Source: Pseudomonas abietaniphila (GTDB taxonomy: Bacteria; Pseudomonadota; Gammaproteobacteria; Pseudomonadales; Pseudomonadaceae). Taken from it: a stretch of 64,000 nt of DNA. Shown here one piece after another: positions 25,435 through 34,296 of the stretch; the first letter of the stretch is position 1; each line of letters opens with the position of its first letter. The DNA is taken from NCBI RefSeq assembly GCF_039697315.1, contig NZ_CP155619.1:248001-312000 (forward strand), written 5' to 3'. The translations under genes and the position numbers were made by a program. A model generated the notes under the pieces. It saw nothing but the letters and a program-made list of their open reading frames with translations. It had not been told where the DNA came from and did no database searches.

Positions 25435-26039
25435 TCCCGGCGCACCAGGCCGCAGAACACGCCTTCGATGGCGAAGTCCTGATCGGGACGCACCACGATG
25501 GGGGCGTAGGCCGGGTTACGTGGCATCAGGCGAAAGGTGTCATGGCCGCGCTCCAGGCGCTTGATGGTCACCTCGCCGTCGAGCCGGGCCACGACGATCT
25601 GCCCGTCACGGGCCTCGGCACTTTGCAGGATGCCGACCAGATCGCCGTCGAAAATGCCGTCCTCGATCATCGAATCGCCTTTGACCCGTAGCAGGTAATC
25701 GGGAATGCGCAGGAAGGTGCGGCTGTCGAGGGTGAAAGTGTCGTGGACGTCGATGTCGGGACCGATGGGCGCACCGGCCGCGACGCGGCCCAGCACCGGA
25801 ATTTCCAGCATGTGCACGCGTGGCCTGTTCTCCACCAGCCGGATGCCCCGCGCCTGATTGGCCGTGACTTCGATGAAACCAGCTTCGGTGAGCGCCACGA
25901 TGTGCTTGCGCGCCACACTGCGCGACGCGAACCCGAAGGCCTCGGAGATTTCCGCCAGGCTCGGTGGCTGGCCATTTTGGGCGATGCGATCCCGAATGAA
26001 AGTCAGGATGGCAGAGCGTTTGGGAGATAAAGTCGTCAT
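25431..26039 (-). CDS. lexA2: LexA2 repressor of the imuAB-dnaE2 cassette
   Basis: A 202-residue LexA. The winged helix DNA-binding domain covers 1-70 (LAEISEAFGFASRSVARKHI). The autocleavage site is Ala88-Gly89 (GRVAAGAP), and the catalytic dyad is Ser123 (GDSM) and Lys160 (EVTIKRL). In pseudomonads a second LexA encoded with imuAB-dnaE2 autoregulates the cassette. The ATG at 26039 gives MTTLSPKRSAI, the normal LexA start; an extension to 26147 runs through the operator and is unlikely. No clear Shine-Dalgarno precedes the ATG because the operator occupies that position, so translation may start on a leaderless or very short leader. Confidence 0.95.
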   Translation of the reverse strand: MTTLSPKRSAILTFIRDRIAQNGQPPSLAEISEAFGFASRSVARKHIVALTEAGFIEVTANQARGIRLVENRPRVHMLEIPVLGRVAAGAPIGPDIDVHDTFTLDSRTFLRIPDYLLRVKGDSMIEDGIFDGDLVGILQSAEARDGQIVVARLDGEVTIKRLERGHDTFRLMPRNPAYAPIVVRPDQDFAIEGVFCGLVRRE

Positions 26040-26042
26040 GGA

Positions 26043-26054
26043 GCACATTTGTAC
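26043..26054 (-). promoter_or_regulatory. LexA2 operator
   Basis: On the minus strand the sequence is GTACAAATGTGC, matching the GTAC-N4-GTGC pattern recalled for LexA2-type SOS boxes of Pseudomonas and Xanthomonas rather than the E. coli-type CTGT-N8-ACAG. It lies only 3 bp upstream of the lexA2 start codon. Confidence 0.8.
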
Positions 26055-26206
26055 TCTTTTCGGATAAATCTGGCTAGGGCCGTTTATCCAGAGGCAACGT
26101 CTTACAGACAAGGTGACGTCAGCGTGAGGAACAGAAGGCCGCTGCACGGTCTTGGCCTATGCTCTGAAAACCCGCGCCCGCCCCTGTGCAGTCCTGGAGT
26201 CCCACC

Positions 26207-26839
26207 ATGAACACACTGCCCGGCCTGTGCGCCCTGCTGCTGACACTCTGTTGCGCCTCGGCGACGGCCGAGGACTGGAAGCTGGCCAAGGACGAAGATG
26301 GCATCAAGGTTTACCTGAGCCGGTCGCCGACCTCGCAATACCAGAGCTTTCGCGGCGTAGCACTGATCAAGGCCGACGTGCCGACGCTCAGCCACCTGCA
26401 AGAGAACCTGACCATTGCCTGCAAATGGCTGTATGCCTGCGACGACATGCGTCTGTTGAAAGTCGACGGCGACAGCACCTTCGTCTACCTGACCACCGCC
26501 CTGCCCTGGCCCGCCAACACGCGGGACATGGTGCTCAAGGTGCAGACCGAGCAGGCTGACGACGGCAGTGTGATACGCCACTTGAGTGCGGTGCACGGCA
26601 TGGAGCCGGTCGTGCCGGGGATGATTCGTGTCGAACAGCTGCAAGGCGTGTGGCAGATGGTGCCAAAGGGCGAGCGGGAAACAGAGGTGACGTATCAACT
26701 GCAAGCCGAACCGGCCGGGGACATTCCCTCATGGCTGGCAAATCGCTTCGTGATCGATGCGCCCATGGTGACGCTCAAAACCTTGCGCGCGGTCGCTGAG
26801 CGTCAGGGCGGGCATGCTGCGGACAACGATCTCCCGTAG
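26207..26839 (+). CDS. Periplasmic START-domain protein
   Basis: A 210-residue protein with a signal peptide (residues 1 to about 20, MNTLPGLCALLLTLCCASATA) and a START lipid-binding-like domain from about 25 to 200 (DWKLAKDEDGIKVYLSR at the start, ALPWPANTRDMVLKVQ in the middle, WLANRFVIDAPMVTLKTLRA at the end). START domains form a hydrophobic cavity for lipids; bacterial members of this kind are uncharacterised. The ATG at 26207 is preceded by CTGGAG. It is divergent from lexA2, so its promoter may lie near the LexA2 site, but damage control is not shown. Confidence 0.82.
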   Translation: MNTLPGLCALLLTLCCASATAEDWKLAKDEDGIKVYLSRSPTSQYQSFRGVALIKADVPTLSHLQENLTIACKWLYACDDMRLLKVDGDSTFVYLTTALPWPANTRDMVLKVQTEQADDGSVIRHLSAVHGMEPVVPGMIRVEQLQGVWQMVPKGERETEVTYQLQAEPAGDIPSWLANRFVIDAPMVTLKTLRAVAERQGGHAADNDLP

Positions 26840-26919
26840 GGTAGAAACAGGACATGTCCTGGCAGAAGCAAGCCTGGTCATCTCCATTGTTGGTTTTTGA
26901 TGAGCCAAGGCGGATGAGT

Positions 26920-27459
26920 CTAGAACAGCGACGCCTGAGTGGGCGCGACAGGCTTCGCGGGCTTTGCCGATCGCTGAGGCATACCGCCCTCCAGGGTCAA
27001 CAGCAGTTCCTTGGCCGCCAAACCACCGGCAAACCCGGTCAGCGCGCCGGAACGGCCAATCACACGGTGACAGGGCGCGACGATCGAAATCGGGTTCTTG
27101 CCATTGGCGGCACCGACTGCACGTACGGCCGCCGGGTTGCCGATCTGGACGGCAATGTCCAGGTAGCTGCGGGTTTCGCCAAAGGGAATGGTCAGCAAGG
27201 CGTGCCAGACTTTTTTCTGAAACTCGGTGCCGTGGAAGTCCAGCGCCAGATCGAAGCGATGACGGGTCCCGGCAAAATACTCGGTGAGTTGCTGCTCGGC
27301 TCGATCGAGAATCTCGCTGCCCTGATCCTCGTTCATGTCACCAAGCAAAACCCGGTTGGGACGGTCGTTTTCCCAGAGAATGGCCGCAAGGTAAGGACCG
27401 TTTGCAATCAGTTTCAACTGACCGACCGGGGATTCGATGAAGCGATAGGTGAAGGTCAT
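26920..27459 (-). CDS. ogt: Methylated-DNA--protein-cysteine methyltransferase
   Basis: A 179-residue O6-alkylguanine-DNA alkyltransferase. The active site is APCHRVIG with acceptor Cys130, the helix-turn-helix region is SYLDIAVQIGNPAAVRAVGAANGKNP, and the C-terminal GFAGGLAAKELLLTLEG closes the domain. It removes alkyl groups from O6-guanine by irreversible self-alkylation. AAGGAG precedes the ATG at an ideal spacing. It lies 118 bp from the downstream end of the AlkA-like gene on the same strand, forming a local alkylation-repair pair. Confidence 0.93.
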   Translation of the reverse strand: MTFTYRFIESPVGQLKLIANGPYLAAILWENDRPNRVLLGDMNEDQGSEILDRAEQQLTEYFAGTRHRFDLALDFHGTEFQKKVWHALLTIPFGETRSYLDIAVQIGNPAAVRAVGAANGKNPISIVAPCHRVIGRSGALTGFAGGLAAKELLLTLEGGMPQRSAKPAKPVAPTQASLF

Positions 27460-27577
27460 GAGAGGCTCCTTGTGGAACGTCGACCGGGCCCTTCAGACAT
27501 ACGAGGCAGGTCGGTATGCGCCCATGGTAACCGCGATGGTTATCGCCGCGATCCAGTTCTTGCGATCAAATTCGGAC

Positions 27578-28501
27578 TCAGCCGCCTTTGGCCTTGCCCG
27601 CCCCATCTGCCGCCGAGTTCCAGATGTGCATGGCCGCATACGCACGCCACGGCTTCCACGCCTCTGCCCGCACCTTGTGCAGCGCCAGCCGCGTGAGGCT
27701 CGAATCCTGCTGGGTCATGAGGTTCATCAGTACCAGGTCCGAGGCGGGCCAGGCATCGGGATCGCGCCAGGCGCGCATGGCGATGTACTCCACCGTCCAC
27801 GGGCCAATGCCCGGCATCGCCAGCAACTGACGACGCAGTTCAGCGATGTCATCGCCATGGCTGACATTCAGCGAAATTTCGCCACTGGCAACGGCGGCGG
27901 CCACCCGTTGCAGCGTTTCAACGCGTTTGCCGGGCATACCGATCTTGTCCAGATCGACCCGCGCCAGTGCGTCCGGCGTAGGGAACCGCCAGGCAAGTTG
28001 TTCGACGGGGCTTTCAGGTACCTGCACGCCCGCTCGCTGCACCAGACGCCCGACGATGGTGGTCGCGCCCTTCACGCTCACCTGTTGCCCGACGATGGTC
28101 CGCACCACCAGCTCAAACCCCGAAAAAGCGCCTGGTACGCGCAGCCCTGGACGCTTCTGCACCAACGACGCCAGCCAAGGGTCGAGGGACAGACGGCGGT
28201 CGATGTCATCGGGCCTCGCGTACAGGTCGAACATGTGCGAGATCGGCTCGACCAGATCGTCGATGTGCCGACTGACCTCGCCGTGCACTGTCGCGATCAG
28301 ATGATCCTGGGAAGGCGCCATCGCCACCGACAGCGTGCCGACGCTGCCCTTGAACTCGATATTGCGCAGATACACGCCGTCGATCACCGCCTCAACCCCG
28401 GCTGTCATCCGTGCGGCGAAGAAGTTGAGCATGCGTTGCCAGTCGAAAGGCGGATGAAACGGAAGGTGGCGGGACGCTTGGAGGTGGGATGTTTCGAGCA
28501 T
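27578..28501 (-). CDS. alkA: DNA-3-methyladenine glycosylase II (AlkA-like)
   Basis: A 307-residue AlkA-type glycosylase. The N-terminal AlkA_N-like domain covers about 20-115; the helix-hairpin-helix glycosylase domain follows. The HhH motif with Gly-rich turn is LLAMPGIGPWTVEYIAMRAW, and the catalytic Asp is in PASDLVLMN. It excises alkylated bases such as 3-methyladenine. Many pseudomonads fuse AlkA to an Ada domain; this copy stands alone. An ATG at 28561 would extend it by 20 residues; neither start has a strong ribosome-binding site and the shorter is preferred because the conserved region begins soon after. It lies upstream of ogt. Confidence 0.85.
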   Translation of the reverse strand: MLETSHLQASRHLPFHPPFDWQRMLNFFAARMTAGVEAVIDGVYLRNIEFKGSVGTLSVAMAPSQDHLIATVHGEVSRHIDDLVEPISHMFDLYARPDDIDRRLSLDPWLASLVQKRPGLRVPGAFSGFELVVRTIVGQQVSVKGATTIVGRLVQRAGVQVPESPVEQLAWRFPTPDALARVDLDKIGMPGKRVETLQRVAAAVASGEISLNVSHGDDIAELRRQLLAMPGIGPWTVEYIAMRAWRDPDAWPASDLVLMNLMTQQDSSLTRLALHKVRAEAWKPWRAYAAMHIWNSAADGAGKAKGG

Positions 28502-28580
28502 GGGGGAAGCCAGAGAGTCTTCGACCGGCTGTACGCTAACGCAGTGTCGGGCCAAACACAAAAAATGCAGCCACCCTCAA

Positions 28581-28688
28581 GACGCGGAGCGTCCGGGGAA
28601 GCATTACCACGCAGAGCGTGGGAACGATCAACAACAGACGCCGGGCATCCAGTGAGGTGTTACAACGCGGCGCGTGGGAACGATCAAC
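28581..28688. repeat. REP cluster of the CACGC...GCGTGGGAACGAT family
   Basis: Copies of GCAGAGCGTGGGAACGATCAA and GCGGCGCGTGGGAACGATCAA in tandem orientation, preceded by an inverted fragment GACGCGGAGCGTCCGG. It is the same family as 8571-8670 and occupies most of the gap between alkA and the phosphatase gene. Confidence 0.8.
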
Positions 28689-28721
28689 ATCAATTGCGCG
28701 TGAGGCCACGACAGCGCGTCA

Positions 28722-29402
28722 TCACGTTGGACACCCCACCGCCCCGTCATTCAGATTCTGCTTGTAGTTCTCGTACTGCAGTGTGGCTTTGCCGTTGTTC
28801 CATTTCAGCGTCAGCACGAGCACGGAGTCGAAATCGTCGCCCATCCAGTCCTTGACCAGCTTGAGGTCCTTGCCGGAGGCCTCTTGAGCGACCTTGTTGA
28901 TCAACTCAGGCAGGTAACCGTGGGACCAGGCGGTGTAGATCGTCGCGTCGTGGTATTTGTCGCGCATGAACTCATCGGCCAGGTCGCTGGTGTCGTTGGC
29001 GGCGAAATCGATATTGACCGGCAGGCCCAGCTTGATCGCGCTCGGCCCGACGGTCATCAAAGGGCGCAGGTAGCTGTAGGAATGGTCACCTTCACCCTCT
29101 TCAACATGGCGGCTCGGGTTGGCGGCGAAGATGAAGTCGGCTTTGCCGAAGGTCTTCGGCAACACCGTGGACAGGTCGATGGCGCGGTTAAGTCCCTGGC
29201 AGTTCAATTGCCCCAGCCCCATGTCGGGCTTCTCGGCATGGCGCAGAAAGACCAGCGTCTGAGTGCCGTTCTTGGGTTCTGCATGGACTCCTTTGCCCAC
29301 GGTGAACCAGAACACCGCCGAGCAGATCAGCAAAAAGGGCAACAGAAAATAAGCGAAACGCTGGAGCGCGTGAGAAACAGCAGGTGATTTGAAAAAGGTC
29401 AT
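28722..29402 (-). CDS. Membrane-anchored histidine phosphatase superfamily protein
   Basis: A 226-residue protein with one N-terminal transmembrane helix (about 17-35) and a periplasmic histidine phosphatase domain. The catalytic motif is LRHAEKP with Arg54, His55 and Glu57. The second conserved His is likely in TAWSHGYLPEL near residue 160. The domain lacks the longer insertions of phytases. Substrate unknown. It is a single gene; the 215-bp region upstream to 29617 holds no gene and no clear signal. Confidence 0.78.
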   Translation of the reverse strand: MTFFKSPAVSHALQRFAYFLLPFLLICSAVFWFTVGKGVHAEPKNGTQTLVFLRHAEKPDMGLGQLNCQGLNRAIDLSTVLPKTFGKADFIFAANPSRHVEEGEGDHSYSYLRPLMTVGPSAIKLGLPVNIDFAANDTSDLADEFMRDKYHDATIYTAWSHGYLPELINKVAQEASGKDLKLVKDWMGDDFDSVLVLTLKWNNGKATLQYENYKQNLNDGAVGCPT

Positions 29403-29617
29403 GATGGCCCAAGTTCTGATGGTGCATGAGGGGCGTATAAGCCCTGAGCAACGTCCCTGTGAACTGGCAATTGGCTAACGAATGCAGGCTAGCGAAGCTT
29501 TATGTCCGTATGAAGAATGATCATCAGATGGGAAACAGCGTCAGAGGTTGCACGCAACCCCCTGATTTATCGTATTAATCGCCGAACGGTATGTAAGAAG
29601 ATGTATCAAGACCGTGT

Positions 29618-30754
29618 TCAGGCAACCGCATCACGCCCTCTGTAACGGCTGCAAACGACTGCACTCACCACCACCGCCAGGCCCGCCAGGCTGTACACCC
29701 ATGAAGGTGAGGCGATGGGCAGCAACACCCCGGCCAGCAAGGGACCGACGCCTGCACCGACATCACGCCAGACGGCATTGCCGGCCAGTGCCTGAACTCG
29801 CCCCGCGCCCGGATTACGCTCCGCGACCAAGGTGGTCACCAACGGCAGTTGCAACGCGCGCAGGATCAATACACCTCCCGCCCCCAGAATCAGCCAGTGA
29901 AACCCGAAGGCTGTCAGCGCCAGCGTGGTCAGCGCGGAAAACACCACCAGCATGCGCACGGCGCCGAAGGCATCGGCCGCACGCCCACCCAATGGGCTGA
30001 GCAACATCTCCGAGACATACCGCAGCGCCAGCAGTACGCCCGCAATGAACACCGCGTTGCCACCGAGCACCGATTGCGCCTGCAAAGACAAGCCAAAAAT
30101 GAACAACCCGTCCAGCGCCACGCCTTCGATGAAGGACCACATGGCAATGCTGTCCGGCGCCTTGAATCGGCGCCCGCCCGGGCTTGGCATCGCATGGGGA
30201 ATCTTCGGCAACCCTTTGGCGATCAATAACCCGGCCAGCGAAAAGAACGCCAGGATCAGGAAAATCAACCGGGGGCCGAAGTGCAGGCTGATCAAGGCGC
30301 CAATCGGCAGCGCCAGCATGGGACCAATCGCGATGATGGCGCGCGAGGTCCCTGAACGGCGTGCTGCGCCACCGGGCTCGGAGGTCGCCAGTGCCTGGGT
30401 CGACAGGTTCAGAGCGCCGAACGTCAGGCCCCACCCCAGACGCAGGATCAACAACCACCAGAACCCTGAAATGAACGAATTGCCCAGCGCACACAGTGCC
30501 GACACCAGTGCCGCGAGCATCACTGTCGGGCGATCACCGTGTCTGGCGTAGAAGCGCACCACGTAGCTGTAGCCGAAGATGCGCACCAACCGATTGGCTG
30601 CCAAGAGGATCCCCGCTTCGGGCAGGCTGATGCCAAACGCGTCGGCGTTCATTGGCAACAGCAGATACAGCAGAACATCGCTGGGCAGACACAGACTGAG
30701 AACGGTCGCCGAACGGCGTGAAGCGGAATCGGCATCTCGGGCGGCAAAAGACAT
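29618..30754 (-). CDS. MFS transporter
   Basis: A 378-residue major facilitator protein with about twelve helices. The first half has a loop RFYARHGDRPTVM in place of a canonical motif A, and the helix-4 region LRLGWGLTFGALNLSTQALA. The ATG at 30859 would prepend 35 residues of poor quality; the ATG at 30754 (MSFAARDADS) is preferred. Substrate unknown. The gene stands alone, divergent from the sulfonate-type ABC genes; the 320-bp divergent gap contains the inverted repeat at 30912. Confidence 0.82.
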   Translation of the reverse strand: MSFAARDADSASRRSATVLSLCLPSDVLLYLLLPMNADAFGISLPEAGILLAANRLVRIFGYSYVVRFYARHGDRPTVMLAALVSALCALGNSFISGFWWLLILRLGWGLTFGALNLSTQALATSEPGGAARRSGTSRAIIAIGPMLALPIGALISLHFGPRLIFLILAFFSLAGLLIAKGLPKIPHAMPSPGGRRFKAPDSIAMWSFIEGVALDGLFIFGLSLQAQSVLGGNAVFIAGVLLALRYVSEMLLSPLGGRAADAFGAVRMLVVFSALTTLALTAFGFHWLILGAGGVLILRALQLPLVTTLVAERNPGAGRVQALAGNAVWRDVGAGVGPLLAGVLLPIASPSWVYSLAGLAVVVSAVVCSRYRGRDAVA

Positions 30755-30911
30755 GCGCAGAAAGATCCTGTAACACGTTGAAAGCCGCAGCATGAAGAGC
30801 GACGGCGCAACTGACAACCACTGATCGGGGCATTCCGCAAAAAAACACGACGCGCCCAACGCCGCTGTTCATCCAGCAACAGTGATTCAGCAATGTTGTT
30901 GACGGGGCAAC

Positions 30912-30928
30912 TTACGCACGATGCGTAA
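30912..30928. promoter_or_regulatory. Inverted repeat in divergent promoter region
   Basis: TTACGCA and TGCGTAA, perfect 7-bp arms around CGA, located 147 bp before the ABC binding-protein gene and 158 bp before the divergent MFS gene. Candidate operator; the regulator is not in the immediate neighbourhood. Confidence 0.45.
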
Positions 30929-31074
30929 AGCTGCCACAGGCACGATTTCCCGCGTGCAACCGCTCATGGCACAGAGCCTGCAATATTCCATTAACGCAGG
31001 CTGACTCGCGCTGACTGCCGATTTCGACATAAGCAGCCCTGTGCAGCTTCCGCCTCTTTCAATGGAATTTACCC

Positions 31075-32061
31075 ATGAGCACTTTTCCTCGCTTGCCCAC
31101 ATCCCTGAAGCTGCTGGCTGCGGCACTGACCCTGACGCTTCAGCCTCTGGCTCACGCCGCTGAAACGCCGCCTGCCGAAGTCCATCTGGACTACGCCTAT
31201 TACTCGCCCGTCAGCCTGGTGCTCAAGCATTTCGGCTGGCTGGAAAAAGCATTGCCTGACACCAAAGTGAGCTGGGTTTTCAGCCAGGGCAGCAACCGCT
31301 CGCTGGAGTACCTGAACAGCGGCGGCGTTGATTTCGCCTCGTCAGCCAGCCTCTCTGCCGTACTGGCTCGCGCCAACGGCAGTCCGATCAAATCGGTGTA
31401 TGTGTACAGCCGCGCCGAATGGACAGCGTTGGTGGTGCGCAAGGATTCCACCCTCAAGAGCGTTGCAGACCTCAAAGGCAAGAAGATCGCCGCCACCAAA
31501 GGCACTGATCCCTACCTGTTCACCCTGCGCGCCTTGCAGCAGGCGAAACTGAGCAAAGACGATGTCGAGCTGCTGCACCTGCAACACCCGGACGGCCGCA
31601 TCGCGCTGGAAAAAGGCGACGTTGACGCCTGGGCCGGCCTTGACCCCCATATGGCCGCCAGTGAAATCCAGGCCGGTTCGCGCCTGCTCTATCGCAACAA
31701 GGACTTCAACAGCTATGGCGTGGTCAGCGTGACCGAGCGCTATGCCAAGGAACACCCGGAGGCGATCAAGACCGTGCTGAGTGCCTACGAAAAAGCGCGG
31801 GAGTGGGCGCTGAAAAATCCGGATGAGTTTGCTCAGTTGCTGGCGACCGAATCGGGCCTGCCGCTGGACGTCGCCAAGCTGCAACTGACTCGCACCGACA
31901 TCAGCAGCCCACAGCTCACCGCAAAGGACGTGACGGCGTCGAAAGGCGCCGCACCGATTCTGGTTTCCGAAGAACTGGTGCGCAAAGGCACTGATGTCGA
32001 TCAGGTCATCGATCAATTGATCGACCCGAGCTTCGGCAAAGCAGCCATCGCCAAGCCATGA
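31075..32061 (+). CDS. Aliphatic sulfonate-type ABC transporter substrate-binding protein
   Basis: A 328-residue periplasmic binding protein of the SsuA/TauA/NMT1 family. The signal peptide is residues 1 to about 29, ending LAHAAE. Family landmarks are YAYYSPVSLVLKHFGWLEKAL, VSWVFSQGSNRSLEYLNSGGVDFASSAS and LKGKKIAATKGTDPYLFTLRAL. It captures an organosulfur or related compound for import. The stop overlaps the permease start by 4 bp. No ATP-binding subunit follows. Confidence 0.87.
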   Translation: MSTFPRLPTSLKLLAAALTLTLQPLAHAAETPPAEVHLDYAYYSPVSLVLKHFGWLEKALPDTKVSWVFSQGSNRSLEYLNSGGVDFASSASLSAVLARANGSPIKSVYVYSRAEWTALVVRKDSTLKSVADLKGKKIAATKGTDPYLFTLRALQQAKLSKDDVELLHLQHPDGRIALEKGDVDAWAGLDPHMAASEIQAGSRLLYRNKDFNSYGVVSVTERYAKEHPEAIKTVLSAYEKAREWALKNPDEFAQLLATESGLPLDVAKLQLTRTDISSPQLTAKDVTASKGAAPILVSEELVRKGTDVDQVIDQLIDPSFGKAAIAKP

Positions 32062-32924
32062 GCGACTCCAGAACGGCGACGTTGAACGTCCAGGCGTCTG
32101 CCTCGAAGAAGGCTGCCTCCCAAGCGGCGGCCCCCAGCGAAGTCGTCACGCAAACGCCCGGTCGATGGCGCACCCGACTCAAAGGCCTGGCCGTGCCGGT
32201 GGCGATTCTTGTGTTGCTGGAAATCGTCGTGCGGATTGGCTGGGTGCAGTCCTATCAAATGCCTGCGCCCAGCGAGATCGCCTCCACCCTGACCGATCTG
32301 GCCGACGGCGCGTTGTGGAAGCACATCGGCGCCAGCCTGACCCGCGTGCTCTGCGGGTTTGCCATCGGCGCCAGTCTCGCGCTGTTGTTCGCGGCCTGGG
32401 TGGGGCTGAGCCGCGAGGCCGAAGCGTATCTGGAGCCGACGTTTGCCGGGCTGCGATCCATTCCGAGCCTCGCGTGGGTGCCGCTGCTGCTCCTGTGGCT
32501 GGGGATCGGCGAGACGTCCAAAATCGTGTTGATCGCCATCGGCGCGTTCTTTCCCGTGTACCTCAACGGCGTGGCGGCGATACGCGGCATTGATCGCAAG
32601 CTGGTCGAAGTGGGCCGGATGTACCGCTTCAGTCAACGGCAGATGATCGTGCATCTGTTCTTGCCTGCTGCCCTGCCCGGCCTCTTCACCGGGCTGCGAT
32701 CTGGGCTGAGCCTGGCCTGGATGTTTTTGGTGGCGGCGGAACTGATCGCCGCCACCAAAGGACTGGGGTATCTGCTCAGTGACGGCCGAGAGACGTCACG
32801 CCCGGACATCGTGCTGGCAGCGATCATCGTGCTGGCGTTGTTGGGAAAGCTGAGCGACGGCGTGCTGGCACTGCTCGAGAAACGCTTTCTGGCATGGCGC
32901 GATACGTTCAAGGGAAACCACTGA
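32058..32924 (+). CDS. ABC transporter permease of the SsuC type
   Basis: A 288-residue permease. After a 45-residue Ser/Ala-rich cytoplasmic lead come about six helices. The EAA loop is AAIRGIDRKLVEVGRMYRFS, and SKIVLIAIGAFFPVYLNGVA precedes it. This fits the SsuC/TauC branch for sulfonates or nitrate. It is translationally coupled to the binding protein by ATGA overlap. The partner ATPase is absent from both sides, so it must be supplied in trans. Confidence 0.87.
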   Translation: MSDSRTATLNVQASASKKAASQAAAPSEVVTQTPGRWRTRLKGLAVPVAILVLLEIVVRIGWVQSYQMPAPSEIASTLTDLADGALWKHIGASLTRVLCGFAIGASLALLFAAWVGLSREAEAYLEPTFAGLRSIPSLAWVPLLLLWLGIGETSKIVLIAIGAFFPVYLNGVAAIRGIDRKLVEVGRMYRFSQRQMIVHLFLPAALPGLFTGLRSGLSLAWMFLVAAELIAATKGLGYLLSDGRETSRPDIVLAAIIVLALLGKLSDGVLALLEKRFLAWRDTFKGNH

Positions 32925-32945
32925 TCTCGCGAACAATGCAAAAAC

Positions 32946-33038
32946 CTGTAGGCGTGAGCTTGCTTGGGATGGGCGTATTCCAATCGATGACACGCGTGGG
33001 CAGTACCGGCCCCTTCGTGAGCAAGCTCACTCCCACAG
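32946..33038. repeat. BIME: paired inverted REP sequences (variant)
   Basis: CTGTAGGCGTGAGCTTGCTT at the left and GAGCAAGCTCACTCCCACAG at the right are inverted, 93 bp in total, between the ABC permease and ptxS. Confidence 0.87.
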
Positions 33039-33129
33039 AAAAACGCTGTTCACTTCTTACGCCCGCCTTCTGACTCCGCCTGCCTTTCATCCGATCCAGA
33101 GTTGACGAGACGATCGCTTTGGTGTTTCC

Positions 33130-33143
33130 TGAAACCGGTTTCA
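33130..33143. promoter_or_regulatory. PtxS operator upstream of ptxS
   Basis: TGAAACCGGTTTCA, the perfect 14-bp PtxS palindrome described in P. aeruginosa and P. putida, lies 55 bp before the ptxS start. PtxS represses its own gene and releases DNA on binding 2-ketogluconate. Confidence 0.93.
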
Positions 33144-33198
33144 GAGCGTCATACGCTCTCCGTAAAAGCCTGCTGATAAATCCAATAAGGGTCAGGCC

Positions 33199-34221
33199 AT
33201 GAACAGTATTCCATCACCGGCGCGCGCCCGCGTCACCATGAACGATGTCGCCGACATGGCCGGCGTGTCCAAAGCCAGCGTGTCGCGCTTCATCGGCGAA
33301 GACCGCCAATTGCTGTCCGAAGCCATTGCCCAGCGCATCGAACACGCCATCGAAACCCTCGGTTATCGCCCTAACCAAATGGCGCGCGGCCTCAAGCGCG
33401 GCCGTACTCGCTTGATCGGCATGCTGGTCGCCGACATCCGCAACCCCTACTCCATTGCCGTCATGCACGGCGTCGAAACCGCCTGCCGCAAGCACGGCTA
33501 CAGCCTGGTGGTGTGCAACACCGACCGCGATGACGAACAGGAACGCCTGCATCTGGCGGCGCTGCGTTCATACAACATCGAAGGCCTGATCGTGAACACC
33601 CTCGGTCACCATCTGGATGAATTGCGCGAACTGCACAGCGAGCTGCCGATGGTCCTGGTGGACCGCAAGGTCGATCAACTGCAAAGCGATCTGGTGGGCC
33701 TGAATAACATCGCCGCCGTCAACCAGGCGCTGGATCACCTCCAGCAATCGGGGTACCGCGACATCCTCATGGTCACCGAACCGCAGGATGGCACCAGCTC
33801 GCGGATCGAGCGCGTTGACGCTTTCAAGTCCGGTATCGCCCAGCGTTCCGGCATGCGCGGTCAGGTGCGCGAGACCGGCGACCGCCTGCGCGATCATCTG
33901 CGTGAGTTCCTGGCCCAGACCGGTCATGGCCATAAAGCCGTGTTCACCGGCAACGGCGTAGCGACCCTGAACACCACCCGCCAGCTGCATGACCTGGGTT
34001 GCCATCTGTTCGATGACATTGGCCTGATTGCCCTCGACGAACTGGATTGGTATCCGTTGGTGGGCGGCGGTATTACCGCCCTGGCGCAACCGACCCACGA
34101 CATCGGCGTGACCGCCTTCGAGTGCCTGCTCGGGCGTCTGCGCGGTGATCTGGACGCCGTGAAAACCTTTGACTTCCCGGCCCAACTGATCGTGCGCGGT
34201 TCCACGCGACAGCGACCCTGA
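33199..34221 (+). CDS. ptxS: PtxS, LacI-family repressor of 2-ketogluconate catabolism
   Basis: A 340-residue LacI regulator. The helix-turn-helix is VTMNDVADMAGVSKASVSRF (12-31), followed by the hinge region and a sugar-binding-like domain (ARGLKRGRTRLIGMLVADIRNPY at the junction). It is identified as PtxS by its position before kguEKTD and by two exact TGAAACCGGTTTCA sites, one upstream of itself and one upstream of kguE. The downstream stem-loop at 34237 separates its transcript from the kgu operon. Confidence 0.95.
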   Translation: MNSIPSPARARVTMNDVADMAGVSKASVSRFIGEDRQLLSEAIAQRIEHAIETLGYRPNQMARGLKRGRTRLIGMLVADIRNPYSIAVMHGVETACRKHGYSLVVCNTDRDDEQERLHLAALRSYNIEGLIVNTLGHHLDELRELHSELPMVLVDRKVDQLQSDLVGLNNIAAVNQALDHLQQSGYRDILMVTEPQDGTSSRIERVDAFKSGIAQRSGMRGQVRETGDRLRDHLREFLAQTGHGHKAVFTGNGVATLNTTRQLHDLGCHLFDDIGLIALDELDWYPLVGGGITALAQPTHDIGVTAFECLLGRLRGDLDAVKTFDFPAQLIVRGSTRQRP

Positions 34222-34236
34222 CCCCCTTTTTATACC

Positions 34237-34260
34237 GCAGGTCTTCGCGCCTGCTTTTTT
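34237..34260 (+). terminator. Rho-independent terminator after ptxS
   Basis: GCAGG (34237-34241) pairs with CCTGC (34250-34254), followed directly by six T residues. It ends the ptxS transcript before the kgu operon promoter. Confidence 0.7.
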
Positions 34261-34271
34261 GAAGAACTTTC

Positions 34272-34291
34272 TTCGAGCCCCTCGGCTCGAA
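34272..34291. other. Perfect 8-bp hairpin next to the kgu operator
   Basis: TTCGAGCC (34272-34279) and GGCTCGAA (34284-34291) flank a 4-base loop, 5 bp before the PtxS operator at 34297. There is no U-run. It could be a second part of the terminator region or a regulator site near the promoter. Confidence 0.5.
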
Positions 34292-34296
34292 CAAAA

